Shown piece by piece: positions 10,196 through 21,379 of a DNA stretch of 64,000 nt. The notes beneath the pieces were generated by a model. That model was not told the DNA's origin. It saw nothing but the letters and a program-made list of their open reading frames with translations, and did not search any database. Location of the stretch: positions 1 to 64,000 of the forward strand of contig JAFJTR010000088.1 in assembly GCA_022559985.1 (NCBI GenBank), in the 5' to 3' direction. The translations under genes and the position numbers were made by a program. The DNA comes from Parastagonospora avenae f. sp. tritici 18332-5. Its lineage: Eukaryota > Ascomycota > Dothideomycetes > Pleosporales > Phaeosphaeriaceae. Position 1 is the first letter of the stretch. Every line of letters starts with the position of its first letter.

Positions 10196-13100
10196 CTATT
10201 TCATGCTAACATCGGGAAACAACACATGAATCATCTCGTCCAAAAGCGTGAAAGCGAGGTGCGTACTGACAAGTTATTAGCTTTCTGCACACTCATCAAT
10301 CAAACAAGGGTGACTCACTTCAATCGCGAATTGTTTAGCGTGCCCTCCAACTTTCTTGCCGCAATCTGCGCGTTTTGTCGCCCAACCACGCTACTCGCCA
10401 GCTCAGGTACCAACGTGTTCAGTACAGTGGCGGCCTCTTTCCTACTCTTCGCCCTCTGTTGTGGTGTTCTCTCGACACTCTGCTTCAACCTGCCGTTTGG
10501 CCACATGGAGTCCTTGAGCGCATCGACGTAGCCTGAAATGTTGTTTTCTGAGAGTAGACTGTCGAAACTCTCGCGGACCTTGCGCTCAATGGTGCCACCG
10601 AGGAGCTGATGTAGAACAACGATTACGGCGCGCCCGCGAAGCCAATTGTTCTCGCGATTCAGCTCAAACGTCTCGAGGAATAAGTCCGTGATTGGCTTGA
10701 CGAAGGGTGGTAATTCTTGCTTTTCGAAAGCCAACAATTCGGCCTCTGCTTCAGCATCGGTGTTAGGCTCGACGCCAAGCACACCAGAGGAAGCAAGACT
10801 GCCAGGCTGAGTCCCAGCCATGGCGGAGTTCGAACTGGCGAGCTGGGTGGTTGCAGCCGATATGAGATTTTGTCCTGCGACGGAGAGCTGATCGAGAACA
10901 GGAATATTACCGAGAAATTCCTCCATACCATCTGCCACTGAATTGTATATACGTGAAACGAAATCATTAGAGTTCAAATCTTGGTTACGTAGGGCATCCG
11001 CAGGGTTGATAGTGGCCTGTGACAAGAAAGCACGAAGCTCACGACTACGACAGACAGTCGGTATCAGCAGAAGTTCCTACAGCACACGTATCAGATTTGG
11101 CCCATACGTCATAGTTTGAACTGCTACTCACTCGTAGATACTTCTCAAGACCAATCCTACGCTTGTGTAGAAAGTCTTTCTGGAGTTTGAGCATCATCTG
11201 TCGTCGTGGGAACTCAAGATTGCGCACTTGAGGGAATTTCCCACGCAGTCTCTTATTCAGATCATGAAATTCACTATATCGTCTTGAGATGACCCAAGTA
11301 GCTGCAGGCATCTGATCGCCAGCACGTCGTCTGACTTCAATGACATCTGTAATCACTGTTAGTCTATCATCTCACTGTAAACATGACACCTGTACTTACA
11401 CATTGCATATTCCTTGCCGTCTTCCTCAGTGCCGACCATGATAGATTGGATGAAAACAGTTGCCCGCCCGTATAGGCTGTTATCGCTCTCTTGTACAATA
11501 TACTGCTGGCGTTGCAGTTCCTTCCTTTGTATCTCCCGCTGCAGGCTAGCTTTTGACTTGCGCAAGATTCTCAACTCGGCCGCGTTGTTCGTGAGCTCCG
11601 CCTTAGTTGTCAACGAATCAACAATGGATTCCTGGCTGACCAGACGCTCAATGTCAGCGGTGAGCGCATCAATAGCTTCAGCAAGACCCAGGTCACCAGG
11701 GGCAGCCTCGTGTATCTCATCGTCCTCGGCCTTGTTTCGGGGAGCTGGGTCATCGATCTCATCTTCTAGGAACTTTTCCTCGTCTCCAAAAAGATCGTCA
11801 TTGAAGACACCGCGAGTCTTTGGTTCTCCCACAAGACCCAGCGACGCTATGCTTGGCTTACTCTTGCCTTGTTGCAAAAGTGGATTTGGCGAGAGGGCTC
11901 TTTGCTGCACTTGGGGATTTGGCGACAGAGCTCTTGGTAAATCCATAGAACCCCTTTGCGAATCATTATCGAGAAGTGCGCTGCTCGGTCCTTCAAAGAA
12001 TATGGAGCCTTCAGGTTCGGCACCCATGATGTCGGTTAAGGCAGCTTGCATTGCATCCACCACCTGCGAATCGTTGCCATTCGTGCGCTCTTGCCCATGA
12101 TCAGAATCAATACTGGCTGTAGATTGCGCTAGCGGGTCTGCTTCATATTCATCGTCGAACAAGGCTGACCGTGGGACTGTAGGGGGGCCCGAGTCCAGAG
12201 AACGTCGCGGAGGTGGATCCATACTTCTGATTACGCCCTGACTCTTGAGATCAGAGGAGGACGCCACAGCTCTGCGCAAATCACCGTGAGGTGGCTGTAC
12301 AGGTAGTGTTTGCCCGGATTGCGTGCGAGACATAGCGGGTGCTACAATGGATGGATTGTCAAGCGTGCGCGCCACTGTTGTCGTCTTTATGCCGCTGTGT
12401 CCAGCATTGGCTGCCTCATCCATCGCGAGCCACTTGTAATACAGATTGGACTTCTTAAATCTCCGAAAATACGGCTCCTGCAACTGATCGTAGGCCTCCG
12501 TCTGTGCCTCCAGAAGGGCTCTACGCGCATTATGGTACTGGGTAGGCGTTGCCGACCGTCCGGCCTTGAGAAATTCGGACACTGCCTTCCGCGCTTCGGG
12601 GAGTTTTAGTTCGGCTTTCGAGAGATATGCCTCGTAAATCTGAGCTAGATCTGTACGGTCGGCCTCGGTCCATGTCGGAAAAGAACTGATGTTCTCTGCA
12701 GGTTCATCCGTGTCCATTTCTAGTGGATTTCTGATGCCGTCCACGACCAACCAGAATTGTACAAGTCGCATTAGCTCGACCTGGTCCATGAACTCCATGA
12801 AGCACGACAGACCCGCTGCATCATACAGGACGTCTCGCAAGGACGCGTTTGCAAATCTAGACGATGTGCGCTTGTGTTTAGGCTTTTCCTGGGCGGCGAC
12901 CTTCGCCCGCACCGTGCCGCCAGTGCTCAGGTTGGTGACTTTGGAGTCTAAGATCTGGCGAGCCGTTTCCAAGCGACGAAGGTATACGGGATCTTGATCC
13001 TCAAGCATTGCGTCCTTCCGCAGCTGGCTCGAGATCTCGCTGCGAAAGCGGCGGGCATCTGCGAGCGTATTGGTCTGCCGAATGGCCCGAATGAACCTCT

Positions 13101-14145
13101 CAAATCTCCGCTCGTTATCGCCTGGTTCTAGCTTTGGAAATTGTAGGTTCTTTGGGTTCTTCGGGGAGGGTGGTGCATGTTCGTCGAGCGCGGCTCGCAG
13201 CTTGCGGACGGTCTTCCTTTCCTGTAACAGTGTTCGACCCTATGGCTGTCAGAAACGAAGAGCCTCGCGTGTAAATCTCCTTACATATCCTTCCATGAGC
13301 TGATTCCACATGTCTGGATCAGCGAGCATCTGCATTACCGGCGACAAGACCGCGCATGCCACAATCTCCTTGATCAGAACATTGACCGCAGGGCTGGTGC
13401 ACATGCTAGGGGCCATGATCTTGGGCAGCAATCGAGCAACGATATGACGAAGATGTTGTTGCTGAACAGGTTTTGTGTTCGAGTACGCCAGTGAAGCTGC
13501 GGGATGTAGGCGTCCATCTTTGTACTTGGCTGCAATGGCTACATCAAGCTCCTCCGAGTCTGTGATGTTGCGGGACAGCTTGCGCCCACGGACAATGCGC
13601 TCGGCGTCATATGATGCTCGCAGATGCTCGGTTATGATGGGCATCATGCGTGAAACTACAGTCTCGACCATGTCAACTGCCAGTATGCGATCCCGTAATT
13701 CGCCCATTGTTGCCCGCACCGCGTTGTCGACCTCGTTCACGAATGTGGGGCTTTTGCTAATGTTGCCATACCAGCTCTTTACAAAGTCGCGCAGTATAAG
13801 GCCTATCAGCACATCGATACTGTCCGATATGACATAGGAAGCGGGGTGTATGGGCTCCATCATGTACATGTTGCGCTTCGTCAATGCCTCGCGCTCAGCT
13901 TTCCACTTCTCTGGCGCCACAAATGCAAGGTGGCGCGGCCCATAATTGACCCCTCCTCCGTTGGGTAGCGCGACTGGCCATGATGTCGTGAGTATCAGCC
14001 ATGCTGCGAGGGCGAAGGTTGCGAGGACTCCGGTGACGAAGGCGTAGGGCAGATAGTGCAGCTTCGGCTGCCAGTGGGTCAAGTAGCCCCAGGCAATGAA
14101 GATGGCGACGCAGGCGAGAATCACATCTCTGCGCTTCAAGGCCAT
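10196..14145 (-). CDS. MDM1: Mdm1-type PXA-RGS-PX sorting nexin
   Basis: Five minus-strand exons (14145..13285, 13239..11400, 11346..11132, 11076..10319, 10265..10196) encode 1247 residues; the introns are 44 to 55 nt. Order of domains: two N-terminal membrane helices (about 8-26 and 35-55), PXA domain (about 90-285, ASYVISDSIDVLIGLILRDF), RGS-like domain (about 420-565, GLSCFMEFMDQVELMRLVQFW), an acidic linker, PX domain spanning the exon 2/3 junction (YVIEVRRRAGDQ, SRRYSEFHDLNKRL), and a C-terminal nexin domain. The last 70-nt exon restores the expected tail LNTHLAFTLLDEMIHVLFPD. In yeast Mdm1 is an ER-anchored tether at nucleus-vacuole contacts involved in lipid metabolism; human relatives are SNX13, SNX14 and SNX25. 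Reading on without the last intron would end at an early TGA and lose the nexin terminus. Confidence 0.93.
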
Positions 14146-14470
14146 AATCGTGCGGGCAGCGCCCGTTCCGGCATCTTGGGTTTGCTATGTCGAGGTGCGA
14201 GAGACGGGCCTTGGTGGGTGTTCGCGAAGTCCGAGCTTGGACCCTTGCTGACGTCGATCACGATTCATTCGCATGCATATTGGAAGCATAGTTCCGCGGA
14301 CTGAGAACATGGTTATTATTTGGGTATGTGTAGGAAATGCTACATGATCGCACGTCGTCTCCCAAGTCAACCTGGATATCGTACAGTTGATGCTGACAGT
14401 TTTCAAGCCTAGCTTGTTGCAAACGCCCATCCTAACTCCGTTATTGATGCGAAGTGCCAACTCTATGGAA
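14146..14470. other. Spacer between PRP46 3' end and MDM1 start
   Basis: This 325-bp segment lies between two genes in the same orientation and presumably holds the MDM1 promoter. I see nothing else. Confidence 0.5.
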
Positions 14471-16023
14471 CTAAAACTTCTGTCGACCAAGCGTTGGCTT
14501 CCAGTCTAATGGATGTGTTTCCTCTGTGGCGTCTTCGTCCTCCTTCCAAACACGAATAGTCTTGTCGATGTGGCCTGTGATCAACCTGAGTCCGGTTCGG
14601 TCGAAGGTCGAGGTTAGAATGCCTGCTTCTGCGCTGAGCGAGCCAGGCTGCACCACAGATTCGGAGTTCTCAAATTGGTGGCCGGTCTTCCAGTCATAAA
14701 AGGTTGCGCTACCGTCGTCTCCTCCGGCAAACATGACATTGTCCTCGTTGACCGAGAGCGTGTTGATAATGCTATTGACCGGCTGGAAGTTGAGCATGAA
14801 ATCACCGCGTGGGCACATCCATTGTTTTATACTCTGAGATGAACCGCTCGCGAATGTGTATTCGGTGGGATGTATGGCCAGAGAGCGGATGCTCTTTTTG
14901 TGATGTGTTAAGACTGTCTGGGTTTTGCCCGCGGCCAAGTCCCATAGCCGTACAGTGGACTGCAATTTATATCAGCAAAAAGACTCGAGAGAAGCGAATT
15001 GTGATAACTTACGTCCATGCTTCCTGTTATAACTTGAGGGTCACCCTCCTGACACTTGATGCTGCTAATAGTGCCTTTGTGACCACCTAGTACGTGCACG
15101 TTGGTCCTAGTCCTCATATCCCAGACTCTTGCAACACCATCTCGACCTCCAGTTACAAGAACATCCAGTGTGGGATGTAGGGACAAGCTATAGACGCCAG
15201 ACAAATGTCCGTGGTAATGACGGATGACCTTATTCGTCTCCAGGTCCCAGCACTTGACCATCTTGTCTTCACCACAACTGAAGAGATACGGGTGGCGAGG
15301 CGAGACTTCAACGCCGCGCACGGAGGATATGTGTCCGGTGAGCGTGATCTTGAGCTCTCCGGTTGCCAAGTTCCAGAGCTTGATTGTGCGATCCCCGGCT
15401 CCCGATACGAAGAACTGGTTGTCCGGGTCGACACAGAGCGAGCGCACCCAGCCCAGGTGGCCGGCCATGACACGAGAGACCTTCCAAGGTCTATGCCACT
15501 CTGGCCGGGCCTGTCTGACGGTGTCTTTCCGCACGAGTGCGCTGGATGGCGTGTCCCTCATTGGAGTGGGTCCTGTTGCATTCGGCGCAGCGCCCTTGCC
15601 TCCAGCTCGCAATGCCAATTGCATTGACTGTGAATCCCGTGCCTTGTCGGCCCTTTCTGATGCGCTCTCAATTATTTTCTGCATCTTGGGGTCTGACGCC
15701 TTTTCCTCTGCATTCTGACTCTTGATCTTCTTACGTCGCTCGGCTGCTGTTGTTGCGGCAGCTGCCATCTTCGCCGCAAGAGCTGGGGGAAGCTCTCGCA
15801 CGTGCTCGTATTCATTGCGTATTCGGGTTGCGACGTTGACTTGGTCTGCGGCGGAAGAAGGCGAGGCGGTAGAGGGTGTGATGGTGAAGGCAGGATTGGC
15901 AGCGTGATCAAGAGCCGTGGACGACGCGAAATCGGCAGCGAAGAGCTCCCGCGTGCGCTTTGCAGAGGTGCGCACAAGTTGCTCGACTGAGCTTGGTGGA
16001 TGCGCCGCAGCTATTTCCGCCAT
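14471..16023 (-). CDS. PRP46: Pre-mRNA splicing factor Prp46/PRL1/PLRG1
   Basis: Exons 16023..15013 and 14959..14471 encode 499 residues. The 53-nt intron (GTAAGT...TTGCAG) splits a WD repeat exactly between GSMD and STVRLWD. The N-terminal ~180 residues are helical, Ala/Lys-rich and include RKKIKSQNAEEKA. Seven WD40 repeats follow, with readable GH...WD motifs such as AGHLGWVRS...IKLWN, TGHISSVRG...VKCWD, HGHLSGVYS...ARVWD and GGHKGTISS...VRLWD. The C-terminal DKTIRVWKEDEDATEETHP is typical for PLRG1/PRL1. It is a core component of the Prp19/NineTeen complex and is needed for activation of the spliceosome. Confidence 0.95.
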
Positions 16024-17959
16024 CTTGTTCAGTCGCTGGGACCGAAGGGCTTATGGAGCCTTCGCACGTACAGTTTAGATGCGAGCTCGATGTAGACGGT
16101 GACGGGATTTACGTGTTGTGGTGGTGAGGTTGGACCCAGAAGCGATTCATAGTCGGTTTGCTTCGCGACAGCACGAGAGGATTGAACATATTCCTTAGCG
16201 CGACTTGAACGCCAAGATATCCTTATCGGCTTATCAGCGGAGTGCCCCTTCATCTTGACCTGCTCTTCCCTCTCCAACTCTCAACCATTTCATAGAGGCC
16301 GGATCGAATTTCACTACCGAGGCAGGAAATTGCTCCAAGCCATCTGCGCCTTTGCTCCTTACTCGCACCACGCGGTTGATTAGCGCCCATTACAATTGCT
16401 GCACATGGATCCTGCAGCAATGATCGACCTGCGAAATACATACACCGTGAAGTCATGCCCTTCTTACGTTAGTAAGGCTGGGCATACGTTGAATCGCTAC
16501 TGGATGGCATATTGAGAATACGGCAAAAACTACCAAGCTCTACTTTTGGAGTCCCTCTCTCAGCCGACGATGCTACCGGCCATGGTCGACCGTCCAGATC
16601 CATCACGGCACGATCGCGACTCGACTTCCATCGCCAACTACCGCTAACTAAGAGCCTTTTCGTTCCATTAATCGCCTCAATTGACTTTGTCACGCGCGCT
16701 GTGCAGAAAGTGGTTTCTTCACATCGACGATCTTCGAGCTGCACACCAGGCGCATGTCGCATTGTGACCTTACCCAAACTAACAGGGGGGCGATGATCGA
16801 AATATTGGACATCTTGCTTGCCTTACCACAGGACTCAGCACGGCGGGGATGCTGCGATGTGCGAGCACATGCTGCCGAGGAACGTGCAGTCAAGATGCCG
16901 AGCCGTCACCAGAACTTGTTGGCTGTACGGGCATGACGCAGGTCCCGGCCATGGACAAGGACCGACCATCATTTGCGGATATACCAGGAAGGCCACAATG
17001 CGCAGCCTTGCACGGTCTGCCGACTCTACTAATTGATTTCTGTCTACACAAATGCAGGTACAGATGCGGCTGACAATGGCGGCCGCCAACCTGCAAGCTT
17101 CACTTGGGCAGGTGCAGGCGGTGTTATAGTTCCCGTCCGGACGGCGCTTCCGAGTAACCAACTTTCCAAGGTTGGTCAATTTGCGCCATGTCCAGGAAAG
17201 AGATAGTCGCGAAGCACGAGCAGGCATTGCACCGGGACTGTGTCCAGAAAGAGATGGAGGATTGCGGGGAAGGCATCGCAACACAAACGATCGATGACCC
17301 TGAAGTGGGTGTTTGCCTTCGTCACCGCCCATTGAACAGCCACGAGAATATGAATATGCGTAATTACACCTTTCCTTTTGAGGATGCACACGTACGCTCA
17401 TCAAAGAGTAGAATGCCACTAGTGCAAGACAACTCACAAGTTCCGCGTGCACTTGCTGTCCTCCCCAGATTTTCCGACGCACTTACTCAGATAGGCTGGC
17501 CTCCGTCTCCACATGAGACGATCCGCGCCCCAATGCACAAAAGCTTGTGGCTTACGCGCACGGTCTTGGCGTCTTAACCAGATGTCACTCATTGCATTCG
17601 AATGCTCGCCTCTTCCGCCTCAGCCGTGCCCAATCACAGTCAGCGACTTCATTGTCTGCATGTCGCTTTCTTCCAACCACTGCAGCCCTTGCCTGTGCCG
17701 CAGGGGCTCTATGAGGCTGGGCTTGTCCGTAGTTGGCAATTTCTCCTTGTCATCCTCGATCTCATTCGCAAAGACAGGGTGTGTCAACCATTAAATCACC
17801 GCGGCTGCTCGGGCCTCAAGAGGGCGGTAGCACCCCATCCAGTCGCTTCCCCAGACGGAGCAATGAAGATCTGGACAATCCCAGGCCGCTGCATGTGATG
17901 GATGACGGCAAGGTGGAGCGATCCCTGCTATGAATTGGTCCAGCGCAGTCCTTTGTTCA
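16024..17959. other. Long gene-poor interval upstream of PRP46 and the CFEM gene
   Basis: Nearly 2 kb lies between divergent genes. Open frames of up to about 215 codons exist on both strands, but their composition is irregular (rich in Cys, Arg, Ser and Pro) with no domain or splice logic. I treat them as non-coding. One stem-loop is listed separately. Confidence 0.45.
16455..16485. repeat. Stem-loop, ATGCCC/GGGCAT plus CTTAC/GTAAG
   Basis: Two nested complementary arms (6 bp and 5 bp) flank a GTTA loop with a 2/3-nt internal bulge. It is not followed by a T-run and lies in DNA without a gene. Function unknown. Confidence 0.4.
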
Positions 17960-17966
17960 TATAAAG
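17960..17966 (+). promoter_or_regulatory. TATA box of the CFEM gene
   Basis: TATAAAG occurs about 117 bp before the ATG, followed by a CA/CT-rich leader that ends TCAAAATG. The spacing fits a strongly expressed fungal secreted-protein gene. Confidence 0.5.
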
Positions 17967-18082
17967 CACCCGCGACAGCCCGCTTAGGATTGCAACAACA
18001 CTGTCACTTTTGCATCCAGAAGAAGAAATACCAGAACTTTCACTTCCTCCACTTAATCACCGACAACAACACTTCAGTCAAA

Positions 18083-18704
18083 ATGAAGACCTTCACCATC
18101 GCTTCCATCATTGCTCTGGCTTCGCTCGGGTCTGCCCAGCTCGACAACATCCCCTCTTGCGCTGTAGGTCATCCACTTGATCAAACTTAGGTTCAGTACT
18201 AACAAGCAACAGTTGTCCTGCTTCATCGGTCCCCTCGGATCTGACGGCTGTGCGTCTCTCACCGACTTCAAGTGTCATTGCCAGAAGGGTGCCCAGCTGC
18301 TTTCCAGTGTGCAACCCTGTGTCCAGGGCGCATGTTCAGCCTCTGACCAAGCCTCTACCATTGCGGCTGTTCAGAAGACCTGCCAGGATGCTGGTGCCCC
18401 CATTGAAATCCCTGGGGCCGGAGCCGTTTCTTCTGCCGTAGCGAGTGTTTCTTCCGCTGCTCAATCCGCCATCTCTTCCAAGGCCCAGGAGGTCTCCAGC
18501 ATTGCCGGCGCTGTTTCCTCAGCACTTGCTTCCGCCACTTCGGCGGTTGGGTCCAAGGTTTCTTCTGGAGTCGCGGGGGCTACAAGTGCTCTTTTGCCTT
18601 CTGCCCCGTCTTCTTCTCCTTCACAGTTCACCGGTGGGGCCCCCCTTCCAACCCAGGCTGCTGGTCTTCTCGGTGCAGCTGCGTTGGCCATGCTCGCCCT
18701 GTAA
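18083..18704 (+). CDS. CFEM-domain, GPI-anchored type secreted protein
   Basis: Exons 18083..18163 and 18213..18704 encode 190 residues. The 49-nt intron interrupts the CFEM domain just after its first Cys (PSCA | LSCF). A signal peptide (MKTFTIASIIALASLGSA) precedes the domain. All eight CFEM cysteines are present between about residues 25 and 85, with the pattern SC-LSC-DGC-FKC-HC-QPC-GAC-KTC. The Asp in LTDFKC is at the position that coordinates haem iron in characterised CFEM proteins. A Ser/Ala/Val-rich stalk and a hydrophobic end (AAGLLGAAALAMLAL) suggest GPI attachment at the cell surface. CFEM proteins serve in haem/iron capture, adhesion or host interaction; which applies here is not known. 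Confidence 0.92.
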
Positions 18705-19322
18705 ACTCGATGCTCTGGGATGCTTTAAGTGGGTCGTGGCCTGACGATAATGAGTTGGATGTGGTCATGGATGATGGGAAGAGGAGACATAGTCTTGGGC
18801 ATTTGTACAATACGAAAAGTGAACTTGACGTAGGCAATTAATACAGGATCGTCGAGCTAGCCGTCAGAAATAGCCTTGCTTTGTGTGACTTAGTGAAAAA
18901 GGAATCGTGATGATCGAAATTACTTTTGGGTCACTGAGTCTACGGCAATCTATCATCTGTGAGCAAAGTCGAACGTTGACATGCAATGGCCTGAAGCTAT
19001 GCAAAGTATTCCTAGGGTTCGAGTTCGACGGCAAGGCCCTATGTATAACTTCAGGCTATTCCAACGGATGGGCTGCCTTCTGTTGCTCTGTGGCCGCTTT
19101 TCGACGTATTTGAACAATCTGCAAGTCTAATCTTCCTGGACCATTACGTTCATATACAACCATGTTCCACTCTTCTTCGATTCATTGGGCCGAGGGCTGA
19201 GGGCTTGCGCAGGTAGTCTACATTGGGTATACCAAGGATACACGACAGGAGCACGGGCCATTCTCATGTTCCTCTTCCTTGTGTTTGCTTGATCATGAAC
19301 ACTGTTTTTTCACTTTGCTCCA
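18705..19322. other. Region between the CFEM gene and the first broken paralogue
   Basis: It holds the CFEM 3' flank and one copy of a coding-like relic (18990..19077, listed separately). No complete gene is seen. Confidence 0.5.
18990..19077 (+). repeat. Coding-like relic, copy 1 of a dispersed pair
   Basis: Positions 18990..19055 align without gaps to 23295..23360, with about two thirds of bases identical, and both copies continue into GATGGGCTGCC. Read in one frame, copy 1 gives LKL...LGFEFDGKALCITSGY. Copy 2 in the same frame gives LKL...LEFG, a stop, then DGDTLCIASGY. Differences fall largely at third positions and conservative changes, as expected of former protein-coding sequence. I do not recognise the domain. 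Confidence 0.65.
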
Positions 19323-20628
19323 TCCAAAGCGCGACCTGCTTCAGTCACGGAGTCACAGAATGATATACCAAGTCTAGCAAGGGAGTCTGTCTCTCTCCGC
19401 AACGATGTCAAAGAGCTCGGGCTTGAGAGGACGAGGTTGGAGGAGAAGCTCTGAGAGGCTAGGTCTGCTTCACAAACAAAAGACAAGCATATGCCGACTG
19501 TCTCAGAGCTTTGATCACATACCAACCGTTCATAGTGAGCTGGACAGAGAAATCATGGAACAGGCGCGTACCAATGGACGCCGGGTCGTTGAAGCCATGC
19601 ACGACTCACTGCCTCATGAGCTCTGCGAATACATCTACTCGTATCTCGTCCCTCGGGGTGTCGAACAGAATAAGTCTGACGTATTCTCGAAAGACTTCCC
19701 TCAGGTTCTGAGCAACGGTGGACTTTATGATGGCTTTAACTTCAACCCGGGAAGATCTTATACGCCGTCTCTTCCACCACCACCATCCGCACGTTGAAAA
19801 TGGACATCCTCCTGAATATATCAAACCAGACTGTCGGGTCTTCCATCAGTGATAGGGCCGCTATTGAAGCTGCGAAGAAGTATCACCGCCACAACACCTT
19901 CTCAGTTCAGTTGTATTGTGAGAAGGTAAGTCATAAAGAGACGAAGAAGTAAGGGACAATATTAATTATTCACAGTTCAGTCAGGGGTGTCCGCTCGTAC
20001 GTCTCCTCACAGAAGATCGCTTCTCGGCCGACGTGAAGCCTTTTACCCAGATACGCAAGCTATGTCTCAGGATACCCGCCGAAGGCTGCACTGCTCCCAT
20101 GAGGCATAAACCTAGTAATCACTCTGACGGGCTCCAACACCTTGCCGAGTACAGAGATGCACTTGCCAGAAATCTCGCCCTGTTGCCATTGAAGAACTGG
20201 CGCAAAACTGAAATCACATTCTTGATTATGCCTGGGTCAGGCATTTTCATGAACGAAGATGGGCACCATGAGTTTTATTTTCTCAACATGTTGTCGGCGA
20301 TTCGAAACATCGTGTACGATCTCCGAGAACATGGCAGCGAAGTTAAAATCTGCGCGATGATGCGTATGGGTGAGAGGGTGGATGTGTCACAGCTGCTCCT
20401 ATTGAGTAGTGAGGAGTGGCGGAAGGTTTGTTGCACTAAACTTTTATGTTCTTCGTTATGCTGACCGTATGTTAGGACTATTACAGCTAAACTGAATCGT
20501 GGGAAGAGCTGTATATTCACTACGAGCGCGCTACAGAGCCAAAGCTCAAGCGATACCGGCAGCACTGGGGCTATGATTCCTTTGACGACCTGGTGGTTCA
20601 TCCTAGCTTGGCAAACACGCCTGTGTAA
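19323..20628 (+). pseudogene. Broken LPxELxxxIYxY (F-box/2EXR-like) family gene, upstream paralogue
   Basis: Fragments of one protein appear in order but in changing frames. A coiled segment (SLARESVSLRNDVKEL) ends at a TGA at 19452. A different frame then holds HSELDRE and the SLPHELCEYIYSYLVP core. A third frame holds EDLIRR...GHPPEYIKPD (from 19751). A return to the first frame from about 19833 holds VGSSISDRAA...YHRHNTFSV. Two good introns remain, 19926..19975 and 20426..20475. After the second, DYYS is followed by TAA at 20488, and family-like sequence continues to 20628. The retained introns, several shifts and two stops indicate an old gene that has decayed. The family is common in Dothideomycetes and has no assigned biochemical role. 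Confidence 0.75.
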
Positions 20629-21379
20629 CCGCTACCTCTTTCACCAGAATATCTGCTACAAGTATCGTCAGGGTCGACGATGAATTTTGGCTCAGAATAG
20701 GCTCCCATTATTGCGGCTTATCTGGTCAGATTCTTTACAAGCCTTGGAAGGCGAGACTAGAATCTCTTTTCGGTTTACATGTACCTTATATGCATCTATT
20801 TGCTATGCAAGAATCTGCACCTTAGCATCAGCCTTTCCATGTTCTTTCTCTTTGCATATCTCGCGATGAATGGGAAGACTAACGCGGTCAAGGGCGTGCT
20901 GTCTATTGCCTAGGCGGTCTTGCTCTCGACCTTTGCACTGCTCAAGCGCAGACACGCTCCTCGAATTCAAAGCCTGCAACGGCATCAGACTGAAAAACTA
21001 TACCAATTCACCTTATCTTTTTACCTCTGATAAAGCATTGACCGCGTGTACAGGCTACGAGTCGTTTTATCTAAGCCTTCGTCGGTTATATTTTCGACTG
21101 CTTCATGAAGCGCAGCATCTACTTCGCTCAGGGTTCATTTCGACTTTTGCAAAGACTTCACCCATCTCCTTATTAAAAAGAATTGATATCGTATGCAAAA
21201 AGTGTGCAAATTTCCATACGTGTTGTGTGGTACGTTGTTGGGTCATAGATACAATACCATGGTACCCTAAGCTAACGCGCCCAAAAAGCTGTTTACCTCA
21301 GCACAATTTCTTCCACCTACAACTGTGGCAATGCTTTCTTTCTTCCAACTTACATAGCAATACTAGACCCCGAAACGAG
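20629..21379. other. Spacer between the two broken paralogues
   Basis: This 750-bp AT-leaning sequence has no supported gene. The right end is the leader of the next paralogue. Confidence 0.5.

Noticed and set aside
16835..17482. 215-codon open frame on the minus strand
   Set aside because: The amino acid make-up is irregular, rich in Cys and Arg, with no domain, no plausible leader and no splice support. It is probably chance in GC-balanced DNA.
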